This document shows positions 36,257 through 45,035 of a stretch of 64,000 bases of DNA, one piece after another. Position numbers and translations under genes: made by a program. How positions within the stretch are numbered: position 1 is the first letter of the stretch; each line of letters begins with the position of its first letter. The DNA comes from Chloroflexota bacterium (lineage in GTDB: Bacteria > Chloroflexota > Anaerolineae > UBA1429), in NCBI GenBank assembly GCA_012729455.1, contig JAAYDC010000016.1:62001-126000 (forward strand), written 5' to 3'. Under the pieces are notes generated by a model. That model made no database searches and was not told the origin of the DNA. It saw only the letters and a program-made list of their open reading frames with translations.

Positions 36257-37249
36257 TCAGAGGTGCCGTTTGCGTGTATCCAGAGGTGGCTTGTGTTTGC
36301 ACCGCCAGACAACCCCTACCGGGTAACCGAGCATTTTGGCCACATCGCCCGTCACACAGATGACCGGCAGCCACGCCAGCGCGTGCAGACGCCCGCCCCA
36401 GCCAAGCGTGCACAGCTCGGGCAGTAGGCGCTTGAACGCGCGCCACAGAATCGCCGTCAGGGAAGGGATCAGTAATAACCAAAAGAGCGGATGCACCGCC
36501 ACCGCCAATGCAATAGTGGCCGGGATCAAGCCCAGATAGACGCCATAGCGCAGCAGATGGCGCCCGAAATACAGGTCTGCCTTGCCATCGCCGCGCGCAT
36601 AACGATAGTACTGTTTAAAAAAGGCCTTCAGGTTCTTGCGTGAGCGGAACCCCACCATCGCCTGGGGGCTAAAGCTAAAGCGGAAACCGGCATCGCGCAG
36701 CCTAAAGTCATAAATCAGGTCTTCGCAGTAATCGAGCCACTCGGGATAACCACCCACCGCCTGCCAAGCCGCCTTGCGAAAGGCCACCGAACGCGACGAG
36801 GGGGCAAAGGTGGCGGGGTCGATCTCGTCCACACGCGGCAGGGTAATGGCGCCCAGCACCCACTCAAAAAAGGAATGCGGCTCGGATTCAAAAAAGCCGC
36901 AGGAGACGTCCGGCGCTTGTGGCTGATCAAAGGGCGCCACGAGGGACTCCAGCCAGCCCGGATGCAGCCGCACCCCGGCATCCGTCACCGCGATCACCTC
37001 GCCGCTGGCATTATTGATCGCCAGGTTGCGCCCTTCGGAGATGTTACAGCCTGGCGCTTGCGATGCACGAAGCGGAAAGGGCAACTCGCTCGATTGACTT
37101 GTGAGGAATTCATAAGTGCCGTCGCTGGAACCGCCATCGACGATGACCACCTCATCGGGCGGGCGCAACTGGCCGCGCAGGCTTTCGAGCAGGGTGCGGA
37201 TCGATTGGCCTTCGTTGAGTACGGTCGCGATAAGGCTGACAGTCGGCAT
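36257..37249 (-). CDS. Glycosyltransferase family 2 with C-terminal membrane segment
   Basis: A 330-residue GT2 protein: MPTVSLIATVLNEGQSIRTL start, VVIVDGGSSDGTYEFL, and AVTDAGVRLHPGWLE at the metal site. A hydrophobic stretch near residues 240-270 (YGVYLGLIPATIALAVAVHP and following) suggests membrane attachment. The frame is open upstream, but the ATG at 37249 matches the family N terminus and has an AAGG site. A TTGACA on the minus strand at 37282-37287 could be its -35 box but no good -10 box follows. It probably contributes to the same surface polysaccharide. Confidence 0.85.
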   Translation of the reverse strand: MPTVSLIATVLNEGQSIRTLLESLRGQLRPPDEVVIVDGGSSDGTYEFLTSQSSELPFPLRASQAPGCNISEGRNLAINNASGEVIAVTDAGVRLHPGWLESLVAPFDQPQAPDVSCGFFESEPHSFFEWVLGAITLPRVDEIDPATFAPSSRSVAFRKAAWQAVGGYPEWLDYCEDLIYDFRLRDAGFRFSFSPQAMVGFRSRKNLKAFFKQYYRYARGDGKADLYFGRHLLRYGVYLGLIPATIALAVAVHPLFWLLLIPSLTAILWRAFKRLLPELCTLGWGGRLHALAWLPVICVTGDVAKMLGYPVGVVWRCKHKPPLDTRKRHL

Positions 37250-37297
37250 CGCCTGCCTTTCAATGTTAATGATTCGGCACATTGTCAAGTGTTTTAA

Positions 37298-37325
37298 TTG
37301 ACAATTAGCCAGCCAGCTTTATAAT
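37298..37325 (+). promoter_or_regulatory. Consensus promoter of def
   Basis: TTGACA, 16-base spacer, TATAAT: both hexamers perfect. The def ATG follows 37 bases later with a GTGAGGA ribosome site. It is the closest match to consensus in the window. Confidence 0.8.
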
Positions 37326-37362
37326 ACCAGTATAGCCTTTTATGTGAGGAATTGGTACCCAG

Positions 37363-37899
37363 ATGGCCATCCGACTGATCCTGACCGCCGAAAACCCGCT
37401 GCTGCGGCATAAATCAAAAAAGGTAACCCGCTTTGGCGATGCCCTGCGCCTGCTGGTGGACGATATGTACGCCACCCTGGTGGAGGCTGAAGGGTTGGGC
37501 CTGGCAGCACCGCAGATCGGTGTTCTGCAGCGCGTGTTTGTGATCATCATGCCCGCCGAATATGACGATGAGGGGCGCCTGGTTACCCCCGAAGAGCGCT
37601 ACACGCTCGTCAACCCCGAGTTTATCCGCATGCGCGGCGAGGCCGAGATGATCGAGGGCTGTCTTTCGGTACCGGGCTTTCGCGGCAAGGTCAAACGCTC
37701 GACCGAAGTGACTATCAAAGCCCAGGATATCCACGGCAAACCGATCCGCTACCGCGCCGATGGGCTGTTTGCGCATGCCCTGCAGCACGAATACGACCAT
37801 CTGGACGGCGTGCTCTATCTCGACCGCCTAGAACGCCCCGAAAATGTCTGGTCGATCCAAAATGAGCCCGACGAGGACTCAGAGCCCCTCACCATCTAG
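37363..37899 (+). CDS. def: Peptide deformylase
   Basis: Removes the formyl group from the first Met of new proteins. The 178-residue protein has all three motifs: GLAAPQIG (motif 1), EGCLSVPG with the metal Cys (motif 2) and QHEYDHLDG with the HExxH pair in the form HEYDH (motif 3). The length is normal. It has a consensus promoter of its own and no fmt partner nearby. Its last 21 bases overlap the convergent HAD phosphatase gene. Confidence 0.95.
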   Translation: MAIRLILTAENPLLRHKSKKVTRFGDALRLLVDDMYATLVEAEGLGLAAPQIGVLQRVFVIIMPAEYDDEGRLVTPEERYTLVNPEFIRMRGEAEMIEGCLSVPGFRGKVKRSTEVTIKAQDIHGKPIRYRADGLFAHALQHEYDHLDGVLYLDRLERPENVWSIQNEPDEDSEPLTI

Positions 37900-38577
37900 C
37901 CCGGCGAGGTAAACCGGCAGTTCCAGCACACTGCCCAGCACCGCCTCGGCGCCGGCGCGTTCCAGTTCGCTGCGTGTGTCATAACCCGTCAGCACACCCA
38001 CCGCGCGCACACCTGCGCGGCGCGCTGAACGGATATCCAGCGTCGTATCTCCCACCATCATGCACGCTGTTGGCGCCAGCCCCAACCGCTTGACGGCCAG
38101 ACGCACCGGCCCGGGATGCGGCTTGATCTGCCAGCCATCGCTGCGCGTTACCACTGTTTCGAAATGGCGCCTGATCTGGGCCGCCTCGATAAAGGCATTG
38201 CCCTCTTTGGCCTGACGCGTCGTCACCACCGCCAGGCGATAGTGCTTTACCAGTTCATCCAGCAGCTGCGGCACACCAGGGATGATGCGCGAGGCAGCGC
38301 TGGTAGCCAACCCTTTGCTGCGGCGGATGCGGTCGGAGAGACCCCAAAAACCGCTGTCGATTCCCAAGCGCTCCATCCAGAGCATGCCGTATGTCACCGC
38401 AAGCTCGGTTGACCCTACCAAACCCTTGGCCAGTGCAGCAGTATTCAGCCAGGGAAGGACGCGGTTGAGCGGGGCAAGCCTGTGCGCCAGTCGGGCGCTC
38501 CAGCGGTTAGAGGTCACCACCAGGGTGCCGTCCAGGTCGAAAAGGATCGCCTGCAGGGCAGGATACGCGCCGCTCAT
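37879..38577 (-). CDS. HAD-family phosphatase at the end of the his operon, candidate histidinol-phosphatase
   Basis: A 232-residue haloacid dehalogenase-like hydrolase with motif I ILFDLDGTLV, motif II AVVTT, motif III Lys in IKPHPGPV and motif IV GDTTLDI, plus an alpha-helical cap after motif I like phosphoglycolate phosphatase. Its ATG overlaps the hisE stop by 4 bases, so it is translationally coupled to the his operon. Every other step of histidine synthesis is encoded here except histidinol-phosphate phosphatase, and HisB lacks the phosphatase domain. By position it is the best candidate for that step; the sequence alone does not prove the substrate. Confidence 0.75.
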   Translation of the reverse strand: MSGAYPALQAILFDLDGTLVVTSNRWSARLAHRLAPLNRVLPWLNTAALAKGLVGSTELAVTYGMLWMERLGIDSGFWGLSDRIRRSKGLATSAASRIIPGVPQLLDELVKHYRLAVVTTRQAKEGNAFIEAAQIRRHFETVVTRSDGWQIKPHPGPVRLAVKRLGLAPTACMMVGDTTLDIRSARRAGVRAVGVLTGYDTRSELERAGAEAVLGSVLELPVYLAGLDGEGL

Positions 38578-38852
38578 TTAAAGCGCCGCGCGAGCTCGGC
38601 CTCGATATCCGCCCAGCTGAGCTCCTGGGAGTTGAGCAGCACCAGCAGATGATAGATCAGGTCAGCGCCCTCATAAATCAGCCGGTCTTGCGGCTGCAGC
38701 GCGCCTGCCACCAGCACTTCTGCAGCTTCTTCGCCGATCTTTTTAAGCATCTCGACCTTGCCAGCCGCCAGCAGCTTGCAGGTGTAGGATCCCTCCCGCG
38801 GATGAGCGATGCGCTCCTGAATGGTGGCTTCAAGTTGTTCAATCACAGTCAT
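38574..38852 (-). CDS. hisE: Phosphoribosyl-ATP pyrophosphohydrolase
   Basis: Second step of histidine synthesis, cleaving PRPP-derived phosphoribosyl-ATP to phosphoribosyl-AMP. The 92-residue all-helical protein has the MazG-like metal site [12 protein letters not shown] and [14 protein letters not shown], and the usual [12 protein letters not shown] beginning. HisE is separate from HisI here, unlike the fused HisIE of enterobacteria. Its start lies inside the end of hisI (14 bases), and AGGAGG precedes the ATG by 9 bases; a GTG six bases upstream is closer to that site and possible. Confidence 0.93.
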   Translation of the reverse strand: MTVIEQLEATIQERIAHPREGSYTCKLLAAGKVEMLKKIGEEAAEVLVAGALQPQDRLIYEGADLIYHLLVLLNSQELSWADIEAELARRFK

Positions 38853-39210
38853 GATCACAAGCCTCCTGGGGGGATAATGTGCGGAAAAAGCAGCTGACCG
38901 CGCCGGTATGGCACGCAGGGCCGGCGGGCGTTACCAGAAACAGCAGGGTATCGGCGTCGCAATCGATGCAGATGCGCTCGATGTGCTGCACATTGCCAGA
39001 GGTAGCACCCTTGTGCCACAGTTCCTGGCGGCTGCGGCTCCAGAACCAAGCCTCGCCACTGGCCAATGAGCGCTCCAGCGACGCCCGATTCGAATAGGCC
39101 AACATCAGCACCTGGCGGGTCTGCGCGTCTTGCACGATGGTTGGGATTAACCCAGCCGAGTCGAACTTGATTGCGTCCAGGCTGAGGGACGCTGCGTTGA
39201 TACCCGCCAT
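38839..39210 (-). CDS. hisI: Phosphoribosyl-AMP cyclohydrolase
   Basis: Third step of histidine synthesis, opening the adenine ring of phosphoribosyl-AMP. The 123-residue protein contains [20 protein letters not shown], the zinc/magnesium-binding [14 protein letters not shown] segment and [11 protein letters not shown], with the conserved Cys residues of the family. The size is typical of a single-domain HisI. The ATG shares one base with the hisF stop (TAATG). Confidence 0.94.
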   Translation of the reverse strand: MAGINAASLSLDAIKFDSAGLIPTIVQDAQTRQVLMLAYSNRASLERSLASGEAWFWSRSRQELWHKGATSGNVQHIERICIDCDADTLLFLVTPAGPACHTGAVSCFFRTLSPQEACDHDCD

Positions 39211-39968
39211 TATGGGCGCACCGGCACGCCGCGCTCAGCCAGGTATGCCTTAACCTCGGCGACGGTGACTGTATGAAAGTGAAACAGCGAGGCCGCCAGC
39301 ACCGCACTGGCATGCCCGGTGACGATTCCCTGGTACATATCTTCAAGCGAGCCGGCGCCCCCCGAAGCGATCACCGGGATCGAGACCGCATCTGCGACCG
39401 CTCTGGTCACTTCCAGGTCGTAGCCATCCTTGGTGCCGTCACGATCCATGCTGGTGAGCAGGATTTCGCCAGCCCCGCGCGTTTCGACCTCGTGCGCCCA
39501 GGCAACGGCGTCCAACCCGGTGGGCACACGTCCGCCGTTGATCAGCACCTCCCAGCCGTCGTTCTGCCGCACGGCTACATCGATCGCCACCACTAGGCAT
39601 TGCGAACCCAAGTGCTGCGAGGCTTGGTTGATCAGATCGGGGTTGCGCACCGCGATCGAGTTGATCGAGACCTTGTCGGCCCCCGCCAGCAATAACGCCT
39701 GCATATCCTCGAGCGTGCGCAAGCCGCCCCCCACGGTAAAGGGGATGTTGATCAAATCTGCCACACGGCGTACCATGTCGATGGTAATGTCGCGACCCTC
39801 GTTGGTGGCGGTAATATCCAGAAACACAAGCTCATCGGCGCGCTCACGGCTATAGATGGCCGCCTGTTCGACGGGATCGCCTGCATCGCACAGGTTCACA
39901 AACTGCACGCCTTTAACGACGCGCCCGTTCATCACATCCAGACAAGGGATTACCCGTTTTGCCAGCAT
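39210..39968 (-). CDS. hisF: Imidazole glycerol phosphate synthase cyclase subunit
   Basis: HisF uses ammonia from HisH to close the imidazole ring, releasing imidazole glycerol phosphate and AICAR. The 252-residue TIM barrel starts [20 protein letters not shown], with catalytic Asp in CLDV and the second Asp in [14 protein letters not shown], and phosphate loops FTVGGGLRT and [10 protein letters not shown]. The ATG at 39968 follows a GAGGAG site; the longer upstream open frame is not used. It starts 1 base after the hisA stop. Confidence 0.96.
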   Translation of the reverse strand: MLAKRVIPCLDVMNGRVVKGVQFVNLCDAGDPVEQAAIYSRERADELVFLDITATNEGRDITIDMVRRVADLINIPFTVGGGLRTLEDMQALLLAGADKVSINSIAVRNPDLINQASQHLGSQCLVVAIDVAVRQNDGWEVLINGGRVPTGLDAVAWAHEVETRGAGEILLTSMDRDGTKDGYDLEVTRAVADAVSIPVIASGGAGSLEDMYQGIVTGHASAVLAASLFHFHTVTVAEVKAYLAERGVPVRP

Positions 39969-39969
39969 G

Positions 39970-40704
39970 CTAGTCTCCTCGTGCAATCTGCAGGGCCTGC
40001 GACAGATCGACCGTGCCGCGATAGAGCGCCATCCCAATAATCACGCCTTCAACCCCGCGCCCCGTGACGGCAACCAGATTGCGGATATCCTCGAGCCCTC
40101 CTACTCCGCCCGAAGCAATCACCCCCAAGCCGGCAGCCTCGGCCAGCTCAGCCATGGCGTCGGCGTCCACGCCGGTCTGCATGCCGTCGCGGGCGATATC
40201 GGTATAGATGACCCTGGTCACGCCTTTGCGCGCGTAGCGCTGCGCCAGTTCGACAGCACGCACAGCAGTGGTGTGGGTCCAGCCCTGAGTAGCGACAAAG
40301 CCGCCGCGTGCGTCAATGCCCAGCGCGACACGTTCGGCACCCCAGCGTGCCAGCAGGTCTTTCACCAGCTCGGGATGATCGATCGCGGCAGTGCCCAATA
40401 CCACCCTGGTGACGCCCATTTCAAACACCTGTTCAACCTGTTCAACGCTGCGCAAGCCGCCGCCGAACTGTATCGGCACGTTTACTGCGTTTATTATGCG
40501 CTGCAGGGCCGCCAGGTTGGCGCTGCCGGAAAGGGAGAAAGCGCCGTCCAAGTTGACGACATGCAGCCACTCGGCTCCCAGGCCCACCCAGTGACGCGCC
40601 ATCTCTTCGGGAGCATACGAAAAGACGGTTTGCGCCTCCAGCTCGCCTCGCATCAAGCGCACGCAGTTGCCCGCGCGCAGATCAATAGCCGGATAAAGAA
40701 TCAT
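39970..40704 (-). CDS. hisA: ProFAR isomerase
   Basis: HisA isomerises the aminoaldose ProFAR to the aminoketose PRFAR. The 244-residue TIM barrel has the catalytic Asp in [15 protein letters not shown], the second in [12 protein letters not shown], and the phosphate loops QFGGGLRS and [10 protein letters not shown]. It contains [19 protein letters not shown] as expected. The ATG overlaps the hisH stop by 4 bases (ATGA). No fusion or PriA-specific feature is evident by eye, so a dual HisA/TrpF role cannot be judged. Confidence 0.94.
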   Translation of the reverse strand: MILYPAIDLRAGNCVRLMRGELEAQTVFSYAPEEMARHWVGLGAEWLHVVNLDGAFSLSGSANLAALQRIINAVNVPIQFGGGLRSVEQVEQVFEMGVTRVVLGTAAIDHPELVKDLLARWGAERVALGIDARGGFVATQGWTHTTAVRAVELAQRYARKGVTRVIYTDIARDGMQTGVDADAMAELAEAAGLGVIASGGVGGLEDIRNLVAVTGRGVEGVIIGMALYRGTVDLSQALQIARGD

Positions 40705-41306
40705 GCGCACATCCTGACAAAATTCCGCAGCACAGCCTCTCCAGTATCCTGGCTCTTTTCGGGATGAAACTGGATGCCCAGCATGGTGCCGCGCGCTACT
40801 GCGCTGACATACGTGCAGCCATATTCGGTGGTTCCAATGACATCTCCTGACAAAGCCGGCTGAGCGTAGTAGGAATGCACAAAGTAAAAATAGCTATCCT
40901 CAGCCAGGTTATCCCACAGGGGGTGAGAGCATTCCTGATGCACCTGGTTCCAACCGATCTGTGGCACCGTCAGCCCGTCGCCAAAGCGCACGATCCTGCC
41001 GGGCAGCAGGCCCAACCCGAGGATGCCAGGCTGCTCGTCGCTTGCCTCAAAGAGCAGCTGCAACCCCAGACAGATCCCCAGATAGGGGATGCCAGCTTGC
41101 AGGGCCTCAACCAGCGGCTCAATCAGCCCGAGGGCCTGCAGGTCGGCCATGGCATCGCCAAAGGCGCCCTGCCCGGGCAGCACCAGCGCCGAGGCGCGTC
41201 GAATATCCGCTGGCACGTTGGATACTTTCACTTGGCAGTCCAGGCGTACAAGCGCCATATAGATGCTGCGCAGGTTGCCCATGCCATAGTCGATCAGGAT
41301 GATCAC
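40701..41306 (-). CDS. hisH: Imidazole glycerol phosphate synthase glutaminase subunit
   Basis: HisH hydrolyses glutamine and channels ammonia to HisF. This 201-residue class I amidotransferase has LIDYGMGNLRSI at the start, the oxyanion strand LPGQGAFGDAM, the nucleophile Cys in YLGICLGLQLLFEAS and the His-Glu pair in GIQFHPEKSQ. The start codon is GTG, overlapping the hisB stop (GTGA). Confidence 0.95.
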   Translation of the reverse strand: MIILIDYGMGNLRSIYMALVRLDCQVKVSNVPADIRRASALVLPGQGAFGDAMADLQALGLIEPLVEALQAGIPYLGICLGLQLLFEASDEQPGILGLGLLPGRIVRFGDGLTVPQIGWNQVHQECSHPLWDNLAEDSYFYFVHSYYAQPALSGDVIGTTEYGCTYVSAVARGTMLGIQFHPEKSQDTGEAVLRNFVRMCA

Positions 41307-41899
41307 GCCAGCATGCCCTTGGTAGAAGGCACACCTGCCTGACGCGGGTCGAGCTCGACCGCCGCCTCGAGCGCACGGCCAAGCGCTTTAAAGGCCGCTT
41401 CGATCACGTGGTGGCTGTTACGGCCGTGCATGAGCTTGATGTGCAGCGTCAGCCCGGCGTTTGCCGCCAAAGCCTGCATGAATTCGCGCACCAGACAGGT
41501 CTCAAAGTCGCTGACGCGCTCGCTGAGTAACTCGACATCGTAAACCAGCATGCCGCGCCCCGAAAAGTCCAGCGCCACCAGCACGAGGGCCTCGTCCATG
41601 GGGATGAACTGGCTGCCGTAGCGCGTCATGCCGGCCTTGTCGCCGACAGCCTCTTTAAGTGCCAGCCCCAGGCTGATGCCCAGGTCTTCGATGGTGTGGT
41701 GATCGTCAATTTCGGTATCGCCCTGGCAATCTACCGACAGGTCGATATGGCTGTGCACCGCCAGATGCTGGAGCATGTGGTCCATAAAAGGCACGCTGCT
41801 CGAGCCCTGCCAGACGCCGCGGCCATCCAGGTCCAGCTCCAAGTGAATCTGTGTCTCACGGGTCTTGCGGTCAACTGTACCGATGCGCGGAGCGTTCAT
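41303..41899 (-). CDS. hisB: Imidazoleglycerol-phosphate dehydratase (monofunctional)
   Basis: Dehydrates imidazole glycerol phosphate to imidazole acetol phosphate. The 198-residue protein has the two manganese-binding His clusters, DHMLQHLAVHSHID and DDHHTIEDLGISLG in the first half and HGRNSHHVIEAAFKALG in the second. It starts directly at the dehydratase domain (RIGTVDRKTRETQIHLELDL); the N-terminal histidinol-phosphatase domain of enterobacterial HisB is absent. The start overlaps hisC by 4 bases. Confidence 0.95.
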   Translation of the reverse strand: MNAPRIGTVDRKTRETQIHLELDLDGRGVWQGSSSVPFMDHMLQHLAVHSHIDLSVDCQGDTEIDDHHTIEDLGISLGLALKEAVGDKAGMTRYGSQFIPMDEALVLVALDFSGRGMLVYDVELLSERVSDFETCLVREFMQALAANAGLTLHIKLMHGRNSHHVIEAAFKALGRALEAAVELDPRQAGVPSTKGMLA

Positions 41900-43020
41900 C
41901 GCACCTCCTGATTTGCCAACTCTCTCAGAGTCACCCACACCGCGTCGTTCTGGCTCGGTGTGCCGATGGTAATACGCACGCAGTCATCCAACGCGCTGTC
42001 CGGATAATAGCGCAGGATGATCCCGCGCGCTTCCATGGCCTTGCGCAAGGTAGGCATCGGGATGCCCACCACCTTGCAAAACAGATAGTTAGCCTGGCTG
42101 GGATACAGCCGCAGAAACGGCAGTGTCTCAAGGCGTTCGCGTGCCTTTTCGCGCTCGGCGATAATACGCTGCACGGTCGCCATAGCGCCCGGCAGGTCCT
42201 CCAGGGTCGCCAGTGCCGCGGCTTGCGCCAGACCATTTACATTATAGGGCGATTTGATGCGTTCGAGTGCCGACATCAGGTCGGGCGGGAAAACGCCATA
42301 GCCGACCCGCAACCCTGCCAGACCCGCCCATTTACTGAACGTGCGCAGCACGATCAGGTTATCGTAGCTCTTGGTCAGCGCGACGGCTGAGCGCTCGCTG
42401 AACTCGACATAGGCCTCATCCAGCACCACCAGGAGCGGCAGCTCAAGCAGCCTCGTCAGGGTGCTTTTGGGCAGCAGCTGACCATCAGGATTGTTGGGGC
42501 TGGCCACAAAGCACAACCTGGGTTGGCCGTCGCTGCAGAGGCGTTCGATCGCCGCCATATCCAGCTGGAAGGCTGAGTCGCGCGGAATCTCGACCAGCTG
42601 CATATCGTTGACGGCAGTATAGTGCTTGTACATACCAAAGGTAGGCGGAAAGCTGAGCACCTCGCGGATACCGCCCACACCGGCCTCGGGCCGGAAAAGG
42701 GTCACGATCTGGTCGATCAGCTCGTCCGAGCCGTTCCCCACCATCACGCGCGCGGCGTCCACCCTCAGGTAGCTGCCGATGGCGCTGCGCAGTTGGCGCG
42801 AGATCGGGTCGGGATATTCCTGCCAGGCGTTGTAGCCGATGATGGCCTGTAACGCGCGCCGGGAGGGCCCGAACGGGTTTTCGTTGGCGTCCAGCTTGAT
42901 CAGCTGGCCCACCAGCATGCCCAGATGCGCCGCTACCACTTCGAGCGGATCGGGGGCATATTCGGCCATCGACGCAGCGCGTTTGCCGAGATAGCGGCTG
43001 AACTGAACGCCCTCAGCCAT
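41896..43020 (-). CDS. hisC: Histidinol-phosphate aminotransferase
   Basis: A PLP enzyme of 374 residues that transaminates imidazole acetol phosphate with glutamate. It carries LDANENPFGPS, VGNGSDELIDQIV, the FVASPNNPDG segment, LDEAYVEFS and the PLP lysine in RTFSKWAGLAGLRVGYG. The class I/II fold and length are typical. The ATG at 43020 has a very strong AGGAGG ribosome site inside the end of hisD, overlapping it by 8 bases. Confidence 0.95.
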   Translation of the reverse strand: MAEGVQFSRYLGKRAASMAEYAPDPLEVVAAHLGMLVGQLIKLDANENPFGPSRRALQAIIGYNAWQEYPDPISRQLRSAIGSYLRVDAARVMVGNGSDELIDQIVTLFRPEAGVGGIREVLSFPPTFGMYKHYTAVNDMQLVEIPRDSAFQLDMAAIERLCSDGQPRLCFVASPNNPDGQLLPKSTLTRLLELPLLVVLDEAYVEFSERSAVALTKSYDNLIVLRTFSKWAGLAGLRVGYGVFPPDLMSALERIKSPYNVNGLAQAAALATLEDLPGAMATVQRIIAEREKARERLETLPFLRLYPSQANYLFCKVVGIPMPTLRKAMEARGIILRYYPDSALDDCVRITIGTPSQNDAVWVTLRELANQEVR

Positions 43021-44377
43021 GTCTGACCTCCTGGTCACATGCTTGCAATCTCACCCGCACAGCCTGGGCATGCGCCGTTAGACCCTCTTCTTCCGCCAGG
43101 GTGATGGCGGTAGCCGAGAGCGCCGGCAGGGCGTCGGGGTTGATATTGAACACCGAGGTGATCTTTACAAAATCCCAGATGTTTACCGGAGACGAAAAGC
43201 GCGCTGTGCGGTTGGTGGGCATGATGTGGCTGGGGCCGATAGCATAGTCGCCCAGAGCCTCAGAAGCCCACTCGCCCACGAACACTCCGCCGGCATTGCG
43301 CACCTGGCCGAGGCGCTCCCAGGCATCCGCCAGCAGCAGACAAAGGTGCTCGGGGGCATACTCGTTGGCGAGCTGGATTGCCTCATCCACATCCTCTGCC
43401 AGCACGATCGCCCCGTTGGACTCCAGCGACGCGCGGATGGTCTCCGCACGGCTCAGGCTGGTCAGCTGGCGGCCGATCTCGGCCTGCACGCGCTCAGCCA
43501 GCTGACACGATGGGGTAATCAGGATAGCCGAAGCCAGCGGATCATGCTCGGCCTGCGCCAGCATATCGGCAGCTGCAAAGACGGGGTTGGCGCTTTCATC
43601 TGCCACCAGCAGCGTCTCGGTGGGTCCGGGCAGCTGGTCAATATCGACACTGCCATATACACGGCGTTTGGCCAGCACCACAAAGATGTTGCCGGGGCCG
43701 AGAATTTTATCAACCCGCGGGATCGACGCCGTGCCATAAGCCAGCGCGCCGATCGCCTGCGCGCCGCCGACGGCGTAGACCTCGTCCACACCGGCAGCGT
43801 AGGCAGCCGCCAGGATCGTCTGGCTGAGTTGGCCGCCGCGCGGCGGTGTGGCGACCACGACGTGCGGCACTCCTGCCACCTTGGCTGGCACTGCCGCCAT
43901 CAGGAGCGAACTGGGATAAGGCACCCTTCCGTTAGGGGCATAGATGCCCACGCGCTCGAGCGGCCGCACCATCTGTCCCAGGGTCCCCTCATCGCCCCAG
44001 TTGAGCCAGGAACCCGCCTTCTGCAGCTGGTGAAAGGCGGCAATGCGTTCGGCAGCATGCGTCAGGGCGTCGCGCAGCGGCTGGGGAGTGGATTGCCAGG
44101 CACGTTCGATCTCTTCTGCACTGACCCGCAGCGGCTCGACCGCCCCTCCATCTAGCAGAGTGCTATAGTGTTGAACGGCCGTGTCACCATCATTGCGCAC
44201 GTCGTTCAGAATGGTGGCGACCACCTGATCGAGCGTCATGGGTTTGCCAAAGAGCCGCTCGATACTCGATTGCAGCTCAGGCGAGCCCGTAATTTCATCC
44301 AGCGGTTTGCGTGCCAGCACGCTCGCACGTGCCGCTTGGGCGCCTCTTACAATGCGGATCGCCTCACGTGTTGTCAT
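43013..44377 (-). CDS. hisD: Histidinol dehydrogenase
   Basis: HisD oxidises L-histidinol to histidine in two NAD-dependent steps. The 454-residue protein has YAPNGRVPYPSSLLMAAVPA, VGGAQAIGALAYGT, VDKILGPGNIFV, and the zinc-site region AEHDPLASAIL with NEYAPEHLCLLL, plus GDYAIGPSHIMPTNRTARF near the end. The first ~45 residues are somewhat longer than in enterobacterial HisD. The ATG at 44377 follows an AGGAG site and overlaps the hisG end by 14 bases. Confidence 0.95.
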   Translation of the reverse strand: MTTREAIRIVRGAQAARASVLARKPLDEITGSPELQSSIERLFGKPMTLDQVVATILNDVRNDGDTAVQHYSTLLDGGAVEPLRVSAEEIERAWQSTPQPLRDALTHAAERIAAFHQLQKAGSWLNWGDEGTLGQMVRPLERVGIYAPNGRVPYPSSLLMAAVPAKVAGVPHVVVATPPRGGQLSQTILAAAYAAGVDEVYAVGGAQAIGALAYGTASIPRVDKILGPGNIFVVLAKRRVYGSVDIDQLPGPTETLLVADESANPVFAAADMLAQAEHDPLASAILITPSCQLAERVQAEIGRQLTSLSRAETIRASLESNGAIVLAEDVDEAIQLANEYAPEHLCLLLADAWERLGQVRNAGGVFVGEWASEALGDYAIGPSHIMPTNRTARFSSPVNIWDFVKITSVFNINPDALPALSATAITLAEEEGLTAHAQAVRVRLQACDQEVRHG

Positions 44378-45035
44378 CGGCCTGTTCTCCTGCGTTGCGC
44401 TGTGCAACAGCGCTGCTCAGTTGGTTGACCAACGCCTGGATACGCTCAAGGTGCAGCTTGTGGCTGGCGCGGTTGACCACCAGCACCGCCTCAGACTCAA
44501 GCAGCGTGTCCAGCTCCACCAGGCCGTTATCGCGCAGGGTGATGCCCGTCTCCACCAGGTCGACCAAAACTTCGGCCAGGCCGACACCGGGGGCCAGCTC
44601 GACAGAGCCGCTCAACGGGATGATCTCGGCAGAAATGCCCTGCTGGTTAAAGTAATCGAGCGTCAGGTTGGGGTATTTGGTTGCCACCCGCAGATGCGGC
44701 ATCAGGCGGAGGTTGCGCCCCTGCACCTCGGGCGGACCCGCCAGCACCAGGCGGCACCTGCCAAAACCGAGGCGTAAGGGTTCCAGCAGGTCGCGCTTGC
44801 CCTCGCGCAGCACGTCCAGGCCCACTACGCCCAAATCGGAGGCGCCATACTCGACATAGGTCGGCACATCCACCGGCTTGGCCAGGATAAAACGCAGGGT
44901 ATCGGATTGGTCGTTAAAGATCAACTTGCGCCCCGCTAAAGCCCCCAGCGGGAACTGGTAGCCCAGCCAGGTGAGCATGTCCATCACCTGGTCTTGCAGA
45001 CGCCCCTTTGGCAGGGCGATAGTTAACGTGTCCAT
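44364..45035 (-). CDS. hisG: ATP phosphoribosyltransferase, short form
   Basis: HisG starts the pathway by joining ATP and PRPP. The 223-residue length marks the short form, which lacks the C-terminal histidine-binding domain and needs HisZ, encoded just upstream, for activity and feedback inhibition. It has ALPKGRLQDQVMDML, the GASDLGVVGLDVL segment and the PRPP-binding loop in VDLVETGITLRDNGL. Its start lies 13 bases inside the end of hisZ. Confidence 0.95.
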   Translation of the reverse strand: MDTLTIALPKGRLQDQVMDMLTWLGYQFPLGALAGRKLIFNDQSDTLRFILAKPVDVPTYVEYGASDLGVVGLDVLREGKRDLLEPLRLGFGRCRLVLAGPPEVQGRNLRLMPHLRVATKYPNLTLDYFNQQGISAEIIPLSGSVELAPGVGLAEVLVDLVETGITLRDNGLVELDTLLESEAVLVVNRASHKLHLERIQALVNQLSSAVAQRNAGEQADDNT

